The notes under the pieces are model-generated. The model saw nothing but the letters and a program-made list of their open reading frames with translations, ran no database searches and was not told the DNA's origin. DNA of 64,000 nt from Streptomyces lincolnensis (lineage in GTDB: Bacteria; Actinomycetota; Actinomycetes; Streptomycetales; Streptomycetaceae), in the NCBI RefSeq assembly GCF_021173675.1, contig NZ_JAIHON010000016.1, positions 417-64,416 on the forward strand. Direction: 5' to 3'. A program made the translations under genes and the position numbers. How positions within the stretch are numbered: the first letter of the stretch is position 1; each line of letters starts with the position of its first letter. Positions 7,661 through 17,065 of this stretch are shown piece by piece.

Positions 7661-9879
7661 TTGTCGGTGTCGTCCTTCTTTTCGTCCTCGGAGCCCTCTT
7701 CACCCTCGATGACCGGGATGAGGGAGAGCTTGCCGCGGGAGTCGATCTCGGCGATCTCGACCTGGACCTTCTGGCCCACACCGAGAACGTCCTCGACGTT
7801 CTCCACGCGCTTGCCGCCGGCCAGCTTGCGGATCTGCGAGATGTGCAGCAGACCGTCCTTGCCGGGGAGGAGGGAGACGAAGGCGCCGAACGTCGTCGTC
7901 TTCACGACCGTGCCCAGGTAGCGCTCGCCGACCTCGGGCATCGTCGGGTTCGCGATGCCGTTGATCGTCGTCCGCGCGGCCTCGGCGGAGGGGCCGTCGG
8001 CGGCACCGATGTAGATGGTGCCGTCGTCCTCGATGGTGATCTCGGCGCCGGTGTCCTCCTGGATCTGGTTGATCATCTTGCCCTTGGGGCCGATGACCTC
8101 ACCGATCTTGTCCACGGGGATCTTGACGGTGATGATCCGCGGGGCGTTCGGGGACATCTCGTCCGGCGTGTCGATCGCTTCCATCATCACGTCGAGGATG
8201 TGGAGGCGGGCGTCACGGGCCTGCTTGAGAGCGGCGGCCAGGACGGAGGCCGGGATGCCGTCCAGCTTGGTGTCGAGCTGGAGGGCGGTCACGAACTCCT
8301 TGGTACCGGCGACCTTGAAGTCCATGTCGCCGAAGGCGTCCTCCGCACCGAGGATGTCGGTGAGGGTGACGTAGTGCGTCTCGCCCTCGATCTCCTGGGA
8401 GATCAGGCCCATGGCGATACCGGCGACGGGGGCCTTCAGCGGCACACCGGCGTTCAGCAGCGACATGGTGGAGGCGCAGACCGAGCCCATGGACGTCGAG
8501 CCGTTGGAGCTCAGCGCCTCGGAGACCTGGCGGATCGCGTAGGGGAACTCCTCGCGGGCCGGCAGGACCGGCACCAGGGCGCGCTCGGCGAGGGCGCCGT
8601 GGCCGATCTCGCGGCGCTTCGGGGAGCCGACGCGGCCGGTCTCGCCGGTGGAGTACGGCGGGAAGTTGTAGTTGTGCATGTAGCGCTTGCGGGTCACCGG
8701 GGAGAGGGTGTCCAGCTGCTGCTCCATGCGGAGCATGTTGAGGGTGGTGACGCCCAGGATCTGGGTCTCGCCACGCTCGAACACCGCGGAACCGTGCACG
8801 CGCGGGATGGCCTCGACCTCGGCGGCGAGCGTACGGATGTCCGTCACGCCACGGCCGTCGATGCGCTTCTTCTCCTTGATCACGCGCTCGCGGACCAGCT
8901 GCTTGGTGAGCGAGCGGTACGCGGCGGAGATCTCCTTCTCGCGGCCTTCGAACTGCGGGATCAGCTTCTCGGCGGCGAGCGCCTTGACGCGGTCCAGCTC
9001 GGTCTCGCGCTCCTGCTTGCCGGCGATGGTGAGCGCCTGGGCCAGCTCGTCCTTGACGGCGGCCGTGAGGGCCTCCAGGACGTCGTCCTGGTAGTCGAGG
9101 AAGATCGGGAACTCGGCGGTCGGCTTGGCGGCCTTCGCGGCGAGGTCGGCCTGGGCCTTGCACAGCACCTTGATGAAGGGCTTCGCGGCGTCCAGACCGG
9201 CGGCGACGACCTCCTCGGTCGGCGCCTCGGCACCGCCCTTGACCAGCTGGATGGTCTTCTCGGTGGCCTCGGCCTCGACCATCATGATCGCGACGTCGCC
9301 GTCCTCCAGGGTGCGGCCCGCGACGACCATGTCGAAGACGGCGTCCTCGAGCTCGGAGTGCGTCGGGAAGGCCACCCACTGGCCGTTGATCAGCGCGACG
9401 CGGACGCCGCCGATCGGGCCGGAGAAGGGCAGGCCGGCCAGCTGCGTGGACGCGGAGGCGGCGTTGATCGCCACGACGTCGTACAGGTGGTCGGGGTTGA
9501 GCGCCATGATCGTGGCGACGACCTGGATCTCGTTGCGCAGGCCCTTCTTGAAGGACGGGCGCAGCGGGCGGTCGATCAGACGGCAGGTGAGGATGGCGTC
9601 CTCGGAGGGACGGCCCTCACGGCGGAAGAAGCTGCCGGGGATCTTGCCGGCGGCGTACATCCGCTCCTCGACGTCCACCGTGAGGGGGAAGAAGTCGAGC
9701 TGGTCCTTGGGGTTCTTGGAGGCGGTGGTGGCCGACAGCACCATGGTGTCGTCGTCCAGGTACGCCACGGCGGAGCCGGCGGCCTGCTTGGCCAGGCGGC
9801 CCGTCTCGAAACGGATCGTGCGGGTGCCGAAGGAGCCGTTGTCGATGACGGCCTCGGCGTAGTGGGTCTCGTTCTCCAC
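7657..9879 (-). CDS. pnp: Polynucleotide phosphorylase (guanosine pentaphosphate synthetase I)
   Basis: A 740-aa phosphorolytic 3'-5' exoribonuclease and 3'-tail polymerase. The Streptomyces enzyme was historically also called guanosine pentaphosphate synthetase. Two RNase PH-like cores (about 15-145 and 330-465) flank an all-helical linker. A KH domain (about 585-650, VIGPKGKMINQIQEDTGAEI) and an S1 domain (about 655-725, YLGTVVKTTTFGAFVSL) follow, and the tail is Glu/Asp/Lys rich. The start is GTG with GAGGAG upstream. It shares a locus with rpsO and is coupled to the M16 gene. RNase J at the left edge acts in the same process. Confidence 0.97.
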   Translation of the reverse strand: MENETHYAEAVIDNGSFGTRTIRFETGRLAKQAAGSAVAYLDDDTMVLSATTASKNPKDQLDFFPLTVDVEERMYAAGKIPGSFFRREGRPSEDAILTCRLIDRPLRPSFKKGLRNEIQVVATIMALNPDHLYDVVAINAASASTQLAGLPFSGPIGGVRVALINGQWVAFPTHSELEDAVFDMVVAGRTLEDGDVAIMMVEAEATEKTIQLVKGGAEAPTEEVVAAGLDAAKPFIKVLCKAQADLAAKAAKPTAEFPIFLDYQDDVLEALTAAVKDELAQALTIAGKQERETELDRVKALAAEKLIPQFEGREKEISAAYRSLTKQLVRERVIKEKKRIDGRGVTDIRTLAAEVEAIPRVHGSAVFERGETQILGVTTLNMLRMEQQLDTLSPVTRKRYMHNYNFPPYSTGETGRVGSPKRREIGHGALAERALVPVLPAREEFPYAIRQVSEALSSNGSTSMGSVCASTMSLLNAGVPLKAPVAGIAMGLISQEIEGETHYVTLTDILGAEDAFGDMDFKVAGTKEFVTALQLDTKLDGIPASVLAAALKQARDARLHILDVMMEAIDTPDEMSPNAPRIITVKIPVDKIGEVIGPKGKMINQIQEDTGAEITIEDDGTIYIGAADGPSAEAARTTINGIANPTMPEVGERYLGTVVKTTTFGAFVSLLPGKDGLLHISQIRKLAGGKRVENVEDVLGVGQKVQVEIAEIDSRGKLSLIPVIEGEEGSEDEKKDDTDK

Positions 9880-9960
9880 TAGCGTTTTCTCCTCGTCTTC
9901 GTCCCTCGGCTGCCCGTGTGGCAGGGGGACGGTTGCGGAGAAGCGCTCCGGGCGGTGCGG

Positions 9961-10023
9961 GCCGGTCTTCGATCGAAGCCCTCGGGGCTCACTTCCCCCC
10001 GGGGGCCACTACCGAGGACCGGC
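9961..10023 (-). promoter_or_regulatory. Leader stem-loop upstream of pnp (possible RNase III site)
   Basis: An 11-bp outer stem (9961-9971 with 10013-10023, one G-U pair) encloses further GC-rich inner helices, for example around AGCCC/GGGCT. The base lies about 80 bases before the pnp start. In S. coelicolor the rpsO-pnp intergenic hairpin is cut by RNase III and affects pnp expression. This structure is in the matching place, but cleavage here is inference. Confidence 0.5.
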
Positions 10024-10162
10024 GGCGGCGAGGTGCGCTTCTCCTCGTTCATGTCCTACGTGTTCTGTGTCGTGCGTATTGCGTTGTGCTACCACACTAC
10101 AAAGCGTGAGTGACACTCCGCACGTTCCCGCACGTACGTCAGTGCTTTCCGTACGTACGGCA

Positions 10163-10202
10163 AAGGGAGCGGCCCCCGATTCGTTTCGGGAACCGCCCCC
10201 TT
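10163..10202 (-). terminator. Hairpin just downstream of rpsO
   Basis: An interrupted GC stem (AGGGAGCGG.CCCGA paired with TCGGG.CCGC.CCCT) starts 10 bases beyond the rpsO stop on the minus strand. It probably terminates or attenuates most rpsO transcripts before pnp. Confidence 0.6.
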
Positions 10203-10211
10203 CACGGCGTC

Positions 10212-10499
10212 TTACTTCGCGCCCGCCGCACCGCGACGGATGCCGAGGCGGTCGACCAGCGCACGGAAGCGCTGGATGTCCTTCTTCGCCAGGTACTGCA
10301 GGAGGCGACGGCGCTGACCGACCAGGATCAGCAGACCACGACGCGAGTGGTGGTCGTGCTTGTGGGTCTTGAGGTGCTCGGTCAGGTCGGAGATCCGGCG
10401 CGACAGCATGGCGACCTGGACCTCGGGGGAGCCGGTGTCGCCCTCCTTCTGGCCGAACTCGGTGATGATCTGCTTCTTCGTAGCGGCATCGAGCGGCAC
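10212..10499 (-). CDS. rpsO: 30S ribosomal protein S15
   Basis: A 95-aa primary 16S rRNA-binding protein of the small subunit platform. The conserved segments are GDTGSPEVQVA, LTEHLKTHKHDHHSRRGLL and the C-terminal LLQYLAKKDIQRF. I chose the GTG at 10497-10499 (product MPLDAATKKQ) because GAGGAG precedes it by about five bases. The open frame runs far upstream but that part is not S15-like. Position just upstream of pnp is the classic bacterial arrangement. Confidence 0.97.
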   Translation of the reverse strand: MPLDAATKKQIITEFGQKEGDTGSPEVQVAMLSRRISDLTEHLKTHKHDHHSRRGLLILVGQRRRLLQYLAKKDIQRFRALVDRLGIRRGAAGAK

Positions 10500-10766
10500 G
10501 CGTACTCCTCGTAAGTCTGTGGTGAGCCACCGAGTGCCCCCGGTCTTTGTCTCGGGGGAGCTTCCGTTACTCGGGAGGCGGGGATCCGCTGGGCGCTGCC
10601 GCCAGAGCGATGGGCTCCGGGGGTGCGTACACAAACGGCCGTCACACAGCGTACCAGGCACTGATGGGGGTCTTCGCCCCGGTCCTCGAAGCCCCCAGGA
10701 GGGGCGTGCGGCGCCATTAGGGTGAGCGTCGGATCGTACGGCACGTCCGGAAGGGGTCGCTGCGGC

Positions 10767-11057
10767 ATGGCGGAGACGGCGGAAGAGATCAAGGCACGCA
10801 AGGAGCGGGAGAGGGACGAGCTGTACGCCCTCGACATCTCCGGCGTGGAGTGGCGCAGCGCGCCGGGGACCGAGGAGCACGAGGAGCGGGTCGAGATCGC
10901 CGACCTGCCCGGCGGAGCGGTGGCCATGCGCTCCTCGCTCGACCCGGACACCGTGCTGCGGTACACGGAGGCGGAGTGGACGGCCTTCGTGCTCGGCGCG
11001 CGGGACGGGGAGTTCGACCTGGAGGCGGCACCGCGCAGTGGTGGGGACGTCGAGTAG
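10767..11057 (+). CDS. DUF397 domain protein
   Basis: A 96-aa protein. The middle and end match the DUF397 pattern: a W-R-S start near residue 30, VEIADLPGGAVAMRSS, then L-R-Y-T-x-A-E-W-x-A-F and G-E-F-D. DUF397 proteins are abundant in Streptomyces and often pair with helix-turn-helix regulators as small antagonists, but no such regulator lies next to it here. The ATG at 10767 follows AAGGGG; an upstream in-frame start would add 15 residues. It diverges from rpsO and converges on eccD. Confidence 0.82.
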   Translation: MAETAEEIKARKERERDELYALDISGVEWRSAPGTEEHEERVEIADLPGGAVAMRSSLDPDTVLRYTEAEWTAFVLGARDGEFDLEAAPRSGGDVE

Positions 11058-11076
11058 GCGGGTTCCCGGGAGCAGT

Positions 11077-11109
11077 CGAGCCGTGCCCCTTCGGCAGGGG
11101 CACGGCTCG
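11077..11109. terminator. Bidirectional terminator, 14-bp stem
   Basis: Perfect complementary arms at 11077-11090 and 11096-11109 with a TCGGC loop lie between the convergent DUF397 gene and eccD. Confidence 0.9.
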
Positions 11110-11152
11110 TGTCGTCTTCGGGTCCGTCGTCTCGTCTGCGGGTCCGTCGTCG

Positions 11153-12664
11153 CTAGCTGGTCATCGCACGCGCGCGGGCGTACACGTCGAAGACGGCCAG
11201 GGACAGCGGGATCAGCGTGAGCAGGACGAAGCTCTCGGCGATCTCCAGGAAGCGGCCCCAGAAGGGGGTGACCCCGCGCTCCGGGGTGACCAGGCCGATC
11301 GCGGTCACCAGGGCGGCGGCAGCGCCGATGGCCGCCGCGAGCCAGACGCTGCGGATGTCGAGGGCGGTGGTGTCGCCCAGGAAGGCGTCGCGGACGTAGT
11401 CGTGCGGCGGGTTCAGGGCGAGACCGAGGCCGAGGAAGACGAGGGCGGCGAGGCCCGCGGCCAGGGTGGCGCCGACCTGGGCGGTGTAGCGGAACAGGTG
11501 GGCGCGCATCAGCATGGCGATGCCGGTGGCGAGGGCCAGCAGCTCCGCCCAGACGTTGTTGGAGAAGCCGAGGACGATCGAGGCGCCCACGGAGACCAGC
11601 GCGCAGCCGCCGACGAGGCCGACGAGCAGCTCGTGGCCACGGCGGGCCTGGGCCGCGACGCGCTCGACGTCGATGGTCTCCTGGGGGGCGGGCTCGCCGG
11701 TGTCGTAACCGCCGCCGCGGGAGGGGTTCGGCGGTTCGAAGCCGATGGGCAGCCGTGCGAACCGCATGGACAGGCCCGGCAGGAAGGCGAGCGCGACGAC
11801 GGCGAGCGGCGCGCAGACGGCCGCCGTCTCGATGGGCCGCAGATCCGTGAGGATCGCGATGAAGCTGGTGATCAGGCCGATCGCGGAGGCGAAGACGAAG
11901 GCCACGAAGGGGCCGTCGCCGCCGGGCGACACCAGGGTGAGGACGACGGCGGCGACCAGGACCGCCGCGCAGGCGAGCAGGAACTGGAGCCGCCCGATGC
12001 CCTCGCCCTGGGACAGCGCCAGCAGTCCGGAACCGCCCACCGCCGCGTTCGGCAGCGCGCCCAGGCCGAGGGCGATGGCGGAGCCGCGGTCGTCGTACAC
12101 ACGCGCCCGTACGCCCGCGATGATCACCAGGAGGAGCGCGGTGACGCCGGCGACGATGCCCTGGAGGCTGTGCATGTCGTGGCGGATCTGGGAGCTCCAG
12201 GCCACGAACGCCAGCAGGGCGGGCAGGATGCCGCCCGCGACGAGGCCGGCGGCCCGGGTGAGGTCGCCGTTCCAGAGGGTGCGGTCCTTGGTGACCGCCG
12301 CGGCCACCGCCTCGGAGACGTCGTCGAGGACGGCCGGGGGCAGTGACTCGGCGAACGGGCGCAGGGTCAGCAGCTCGCCGTCGAGGATGCGCTGCGCGGC
12401 GAACGACCGCGCGCCGTCGAGGACGGTGCCGTCACGGCGTACGAGGTGGTAGCCGACCGGAGCGCCCTCGGCGGGGCTCTGCTGGGACAGGCGCAGGATC
12501 TCCGGGTAGAGGTCGGCGACCGGTACGTCGTCCGGGAGCGCCACGTCGATACGACTGTCGGGCGCGACGATGGTGACCCGGCAGAAGCCGAATCCCAAGC
12601 CTGCCCCGGAAGGGGCTCCGGTGCCCGATCCGCCGGTCGCGCCGGCCGGCGCGGAGGCCGTCAT
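11153..12664 (-). CDS. eccD: Type VII secretion integral membrane protein EccD
   Basis: A 503-aa channel-forming component of the ESX core complex. An N-terminal cytoplasmic ubiquitin-like (YukD) domain spans about 28-103 (CRVTIVAPDSRIDVALPDDVPVADL...). Roughly eleven hydrophobic helices from about residue 140 to the end follow. I chose the ATG at 12662-12664; a GTG two codons upstream is equally possible. It is transcribed away from eccC, with 337 bases of shared upstream DNA, and separated from eccB/eccE by about 24 kb of cargo and kinase genes, so the core apparatus is split into two ends of one locus. Confidence 0.93.
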   Translation of the reverse strand: MTASAPAGATGGSGTGAPSGAGLGFGFCRVTIVAPDSRIDVALPDDVPVADLYPEILRLSQQSPAEGAPVGYHLVRRDGTVLDGARSFAAQRILDGELLTLRPFAESLPPAVLDDVSEAVAAAVTKDRTLWNGDLTRAAGLVAGGILPALLAFVAWSSQIRHDMHSLQGIVAGVTALLLVIIAGVRARVYDDRGSAIALGLGALPNAAVGGSGLLALSQGEGIGRLQFLLACAAVLVAAVVLTLVSPGGDGPFVAFVFASAIGLITSFIAILTDLRPIETAAVCAPLAVVALAFLPGLSMRFARLPIGFEPPNPSRGGGYDTGEPAPQETIDVERVAAQARRGHELLVGLVGGCALVSVGASIVLGFSNNVWAELLALATGIAMLMRAHLFRYTAQVGATLAAGLAALVFLGLGLALNPPHDYVRDAFLGDTTALDIRSVWLAAAIGAAAALVTAIGLVTPERGVTPFWGRFLEIAESFVLLTLIPLSLAVFDVYARARAMTS

Positions 12665-13001
12665 GCTCACCTGCTGTTCCCCCTCGTCGGTGGTGGGACG
12701 GCTCGCGGTGCCGCCGCTCCACGCTTCCGCCCGTAAAGATCCTGTGTAGGTTGTGCCGCGCCACCGCCGCAGCCGGTCCACTGGGGCGTCTCGCCCGGGG
12801 GCCGCAGGGAGGTGCTGGGTTCGAACCGTTGCGGATTGCCCGGTTTTCCCGGCACGATTCGCAACTGCTCACGTGTCTCCCCGGCACCCTACCGCCCGCC
12901 GGTGTCAGTGGTTGTCAGTAGGATCACGCTTCGCGATCGACGTCCGCCCGACACGGGGCGGCGGACGAAAAATCTCGGTCCGGCAAGGGAATTGGTGCGT
13001 A
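12665..13001. other. Divergent eccD/eccC promoter region (337 bases)
   Basis: No gene is supported here. It must hold the start signals for both core ESX genes. On the plus strand TAGGAT at 12919-12924 is a good vegetative -10 hexamer; I see no good -35 at the right distance. Nothing convincing was found for the eccD side. Confidence 0.6.
12919..12924 (+). promoter_or_regulatory. Candidate -10 element for eccC
   Basis: TAGGAT matches the Streptomyces sigma-HrdB -10 consensus and lies 77 bases before the eccC start. There is no recognisable -35, so this is only a candidate. Confidence 0.3.
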
Positions 13002-16000
13002 GTGAGCCACATCGTCGTCAAGCGCCCGCCGCGGGCACTGCCGAAGGAAGTGCCCACGGACGAGGTCGTCCTGCAGCCTCCGCCGGAGCTTCCGCGCGGA
13101 CAGCAGGAGGGCGCGCTGATGCAGCTCCTGCCCATGCTCGGCATGGGCGGTTCCGTGGTGTTCTTCTTCAATCCGCAGGCCCAGCCCTTCATGAAGATCA
13201 TGGGCATGGTGATGGTGGCGTCCACGATCGCGATGGGCATCGCGATGCTGGTCCGCTACCGCCGTGGCAACCAGGGGCAGTTGGCCGACATCCGCCGCGA
13301 CTACCTGCGCTATCTGTCGCAGACCCGGCGGCAGGCGCTGGGCACCGCCAAGGTGCAGCGCGATGTGCAGTACTACCTGCATCCTTCGCCGGAGCAACTG
13401 TGGGCCCTGGTCGCCGAGGGCAGCCGGGTGTGGGAGCGGCGCGCCGGTGACGAGGACTTCGGGCAGGTGCGCGTCGGTCTCGGCGCGCAGGCCCTGGCAA
13501 CTCCCCTGGTGCCGCCGGAGACGGCGCCGGTCGAGGAGCTGGAGCCGCTGACCGCGGGCGCCATGCAGCGCTTCCTGGCGACCCACAGCACCCTCGACGA
13601 CCTGCCGATGGCGGTCTCGCTGCGGGCCTTCTACCACGTGACGATCAGCGGTGAGCCGGGCACGGTGCGCGGCACCGCCCGCGCGGTCACCGCCTCGCTG
13701 GCCTCGCTGCACTCCCCGGAGGACCTGGTCATCGCGGTCGCCACCGGACGCGAGTCGATCCCCGAGTGGGAGTGGGCCAAGTGGCTGCCGCACGTGCAGA
13801 CGCCGGGCCAGACGGACGGCGCGGGCAGCATGCGCCTGATCACCACCGACCCGCTGGAGCTGGAGGAGCGCCTCGCCGGCCGCCTCCAGGGCCGCCCGCG
13901 TTTCCACCCCGGCGCTCCGCCGGTCCCCGAGCAGCCGCACGTCGTGATCGTCCTGGACGGCGTCTCCCTGCCGCCCACCTCCCTGCTGGCCAGTCCCGAG
14001 GGCATGCAGGGCGTGACGGTCCTGGAGGTCGTACCCGGAGAGCTCACCTACGGGCGCGGCGACCTGTCGGTCGTCGTCCACCCGAAGCAGCTGAGCCTGG
14101 AGTCGGCGCACGGCATGATCTACGAGGGGACGCCGGACGTCCTGTCGTACGAGGCCGCCGACGCGCTGGCCCGGCAGCTGGCGCCGCTGCGCATGGGGCT
14201 CGGTGGTGACGACGACGAGCCGCTGCTCGCCAACCTGGACTTCACGGACCTGCTGAACCTGGGCGACGCCGGCTCGGTCGACCCGCGGCGCACCTGGCGG
14301 CCGCGGTCGCAGTCGGAGCGCCTGCGGGTGCCGATCGGTCTCGGTGAGGACGGCCGGCCCGTCATGCTCGACCTCAAGGAGGCCGCGCAGGAGGGCATGG
14401 GCCCGCACGGACTGTGTGTCGGCGCCACCGGTTCCGGCAAGTCGGAGCTGCTGCGCACGCTGGTGCTCGGCCTGGCGGTGACGCACTCCTCCGAGACGCT
14501 GAACTTCGTCCTCGCGGACTTCAAGGGTGGCGCGACCTTCGCCGGTATGGCGCAGATGCCGCACGTGGCGGCCGTGATCACCAACCTGGCGGACGACCTC
14601 ACGCTCGTCGACCGCATGGGCGACTCGATCCGCGGTGAGCTCAACCGCCGCCAGGAGATGCTCCGCGACGCGGGCAACTACGCCAACATCCACGACTACG
14701 AGAAGGCGCGCGCGGCCGGCGCCCCGCTCCAGCCGATCCCCTCGCTCGTCCTGGTGATCGACGAGTTCAGCGAGCTGCTGACCGCGAAGCCGGACTTCAT
14801 CGAGATGTTCGTCCAGATCGGCCGTATCGGCCGTTCGCTGGGCGTGCACCTGCTGCTGGCCTCGCAGCGCCTGGAGGAGGGCCGGCTGCGCGGCCTGGAG
14901 ACCTACCTGTCGTACCGCATCGGTCTGCGCACCTTCTCCGCGGCCGAGTCGCGCGCCGCGATCGGCGTCCCGGACGCCTACGAGCTTCCGAACGTCCCGG
15001 GTTCCGGCATCCTGAAGTTCGGCACCGAGGAGATGGTGCGCTTCAAGGCGGCGTACGTCTCCGGCGTCTACCGCACGGGTTCCCAGCAGACCGCCACGCT
15101 CGGCGGACCGCTCCCCGTCGACCGCCGTCCCGTGCTGTTCACGGCCGCCGAGGTTCCCGTGCAGTACGTGCAGATGCCGCAGCAGCGCCAGGAGGAGCCC
15201 GAGGCCCGGCAGGACGACGCGCTCGCCGACACCGTGCTGGACGTCATCGTGCGGCGTCTGGAGGCGCAGGGTCCGGCCGCCCACCAGGTGTGGCTGCCCC
15301 CGCTGGACAGCCCGCCGTCGCTGGACTCGCTGCTGCCCGGTCTCGCCCCGGTCCAGGGCCGCGGCATGACCCAGCCGGGCTACGAGGGCGCCGGCCGGCT
15401 CGTCATCCCGGTCGGTCTCGTCGACAAGCCGTACGAGCAGCGCCGTGACCCGCTGTGGACGGACTTCGGCGGCGCCGCCGGTCACATGCAGATCCTCGGC
15501 GGTCCGCAGTCCGGCAAGTCGACGCTGCTGCGCTCGATCGTCGCCTCCTTCGCCCTCACCCACACCCCGCACGAGGTGCAGTTCTACGGCCTGGACTTCG
15601 GTGGTGGCGGTCTGTCCTCGGTGGCCGGCCTGCCGCACGTCGGCGGGGTCGCCTCGCGCCTGGACCCCGAGAAGGTCCGGCGTACGATCGCCGAGGTCTA
15701 CGGCGTCCTGACCCGCCGCGAAGAGTACTTCCGCACCGCGGGCATCCCCTCGATCGCCGAGTTCCGCTCGCGCCGCGCGCGGGGCGACATCTCGGTGACC
15801 GACCAGCCCTGGGGCGACGTCTTCCTGCTCATCGACGGCTGGGGCAACTTCCGTACGGACTACGAGGCGTTGGAGCCGCTGGTCCTGGACATCGCCGCGC
15901 GCGGCCTGGGGTACGGCATCCACCTGGTCCTCACCGCGTCACGCTCCATGGAGGTGCGCGCGAACCTCAAGGACCACCTGATGAACCGCCTGGAGCTCAG

Positions 16001-16976
16001 GCTCGGTGACCCGATGGACTCCGAGTTCGACCGCAAGGTGGCCGCCAACGTGCCCACGGGCGTGCCCGGTCGCGGCCAGACCCCGCAGAAGCAGCACTTC
16101 ATGGCGGCGGTCCCCCGCATCGACGGCCTGTCCTCCGACACGGACCTGGCGGAGGCGACACAGGCACTGGCCTCCGAGGTCTCCCGGCACTGGCAGCTGC
16201 CCGGCGCCCCCGAAGTGCGCCTGCTGCCGCGCGAGTTCCCGGCGGCCCAGCTGCCCCCGGGCGACCGGTTCCCGAACCGGGGCATCTCCTTCGGCCTCGA
16301 CGAGGACAACCTGGAGCCGGTGTTCGTCGACTTCGAGCAGGACCCGTTCTTCCTCATCTTCGGCGAGAGCGAGTCCGGCAAGTCCAACCTGCTGAAGCTG
16401 CTCATCAAGCGCCTCACCGAGCGCTACGACGGCAACAGCTGCAAGCTGTTCGTCATCGACAACCGCCGTTCCCTGCTGGGGGTGACTCCCACCTCTCACC
16501 TGGCGGAGTACATCCCCATGTCCAACCAGATGCAGCACCACATGGACGCGCTCAAGGACCTGATGGAGCGCCGCACCCCCACGGCGGACGTCACCGCGGA
16601 GCAGCTGCGCGACCGCAGCTGGTGGCGCGGACCCACGGTGTACGTGATCATCGACGACTACGACCTCGTCTCCACCTCCAGCGGCAACCCGCTGGCGGGC
16701 CTGACCGAGCTGCTCCCCTTCGCCCGCGACGTCGGCGTCCGCTTCATCCTCGCCCGCTCCAGCGCGGGCGCGGGCCGCTCCGGCTACGAGTCCTTCATGC
16801 AGCGCATCAAGGAACTCGGCGCCCAGGGTGTGGTCCTGGCCGGTGACCCGAACGAGGGGGACCTGCTGGGCAACGTGCGGCCGCGGCCGATGCCGGCGGG
16901 GCGGGGTGTGTTCGTCTCTCGGAAGCGGGGGAAGCCGTTGATTCAGGTGGGGTTGGTGGAGGACGGGAACGTGTGA
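13002..16976 (+). CDS. eccC: Type VII secretion ATPase EccC (single-chain, three FtsK/SpoIIIE domains)
   Basis: A 1324-aa motor that binds and drives ESX substrates. An N-terminal helical pair in the membrane spans about 42-85. Three P-loop domains follow: Walker A GATGSGKS at 474-481 with Walker B IDE (D587, E588); GGPQSGKST at 833-841 with a Walker B that reads IDG (D945, no acidic partner); and GESESGKS at 1121-1128 with IDD (D1218, D1219). In the family, domain 1 is the catalytic one and domains 2 and 3 are regulatory or substrate-binding. I chose the GTG at 13002 (product MSHIVVKRPPRALPKE) with AAGGGA about 11 bases upstream; the open frame upstream is not EccC-like. EccCa and EccCb are fused here. 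Confidence 0.95.
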   Translation: MSHIVVKRPPRALPKEVPTDEVVLQPPPELPRGQQEGALMQLLPMLGMGGSVVFFFNPQAQPFMKIMGMVMVASTIAMGIAMLVRYRRGNQGQLADIRRDYLRYLSQTRRQALGTAKVQRDVQYYLHPSPEQLWALVAEGSRVWERRAGDEDFGQVRVGLGAQALATPLVPPETAPVEELEPLTAGAMQRFLATHSTLDDLPMAVSLRAFYHVTISGEPGTVRGTARAVTASLASLHSPEDLVIAVATGRESIPEWEWAKWLPHVQTPGQTDGAGSMRLITTDPLELEERLAGRLQGRPRFHPGAPPVPEQPHVVIVLDGVSLPPTSLLASPEGMQGVTVLEVVPGELTYGRGDLSVVVHPKQLSLESAHGMIYEGTPDVLSYEAADALARQLAPLRMGLGGDDDEPLLANLDFTDLLNLGDAGSVDPRRTWRPRSQSERLRVPIGLGEDGRPVMLDLKEAAQEGMGPHGLCVGATGSGKSELLRTLVLGLAVTHSSETLNFVLADFKGGATFAGMAQMPHVAAVITNLADDLTLVDRMGDSIRGELNRRQEMLRDAGNYANIHDYEKARAAGAPLQPIPSLVLVIDEFSELLTAKPDFIEMFVQIGRIGRSLGVHLLLASQRLEEGRLRGLETYLSYRIGLRTFSAAESRAAIGVPDAYELPNVPGSGILKFGTEEMVRFKAAYVSGVYRTGSQQTATLGGPLPVDRRPVLFTAAEVPVQYVQMPQQRQEEPEARQDDALADTVLDVIVRRLEAQGPAAHQVWLPPLDSPPSLDSLLPGLAPVQGRGMTQPGYEGAGRLVIPVGLVDKPYEQRRDPLWTDFGGAAGHMQILGGPQSGKSTLLRSIVASFALTHTPHEVQFYGLDFGGGGLSSVAGLPHVGGVASRLDPEKVRRTIAEVYGVLTRREEYFRTAGIPSIAEFRSRRARGDISVTDQPWGDVFLLIDGWGNFRTDYEALEPLVLDIAARGLGYGIHLVLTASRSMEVRANLKDHLMNRLELRLGDPMDSEFDRKVAANVPTGVPGRGQTPQKQHFMAAVPRIDGLSSDTDLAEATQALASEVSRHWQLPGAPEVRLLPREFPAAQLPPGDRFPNRGISFGLDEDNLEPVFVDFEQDPFFLIFGESESGKSNLLKLLIKRLTERYDGNSCKLFVIDNRRSLLGVTPTSHLAEYIPMSNQMQHHMDALKDLMERRTPTADVTAEQLRDRSWWRGPTVYVIIDDYDLVSTSSGNPLAGLTELLPFARDVGVRFILARSSAGAGRSGYESFMQRIKELGAQGVVLAGDPNEGDLLGNVRPRPMPAGRGVFVSRKRGKPLIQVGLVEDGNV

Positions 16977-16997
16977 TCTCCGTCTGACACAGGCATT

Positions 16998-17030
16998 CGG
17001 GGCCGTGACCGCTTGGCGGTCACGGCCCCG
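16998..17030. terminator. Bidirectional terminator, 15-bp stem
   Basis: Perfect arms at 16998-17012 and 17016-17030 surround a three-base loop between eccC (+) and the convergent kinase gene (-). Confidence 0.92.
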
Positions 17031-17065
17031 GTTCGTCTGCCGACGGGGATCGCCCCTCGAGGTCG

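Larger units (their letters stand above)
9880..10211 (-). other. rpsO-pnp spacer (332 bases)
   Basis: No open reading frame here looks coding. The spacer contains a large stem-loop (9961-10023), the rpsO-proximal hairpin (10163-10202) and a palindrome CCGTACGTACGG at 10149-10160. A relatively A/T-rich stretch around 10080-10110 could hold an internal pnp promoter, but I could not align a convincing -35/-10 pair. Such spacers are known in S. coelicolor to contain RNase III-cleaved hairpins and intergenic pnp promoters. Confidence 0.5.

Noticed and set aside
7843..9882. 679-codon plus-strand open frame opposite pnp
   Set aside because: Antisense shadow created by GC-rich third positions; no domain or plausible start context, and PNPase is certain.
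12924..15923. Nearly 1000-codon minus-strand open frame opposite eccC
   Set aside because: Arg/Gln/Val/His-rich composition of a shadow frame; eccC on the plus strand is complete with three P-loops.
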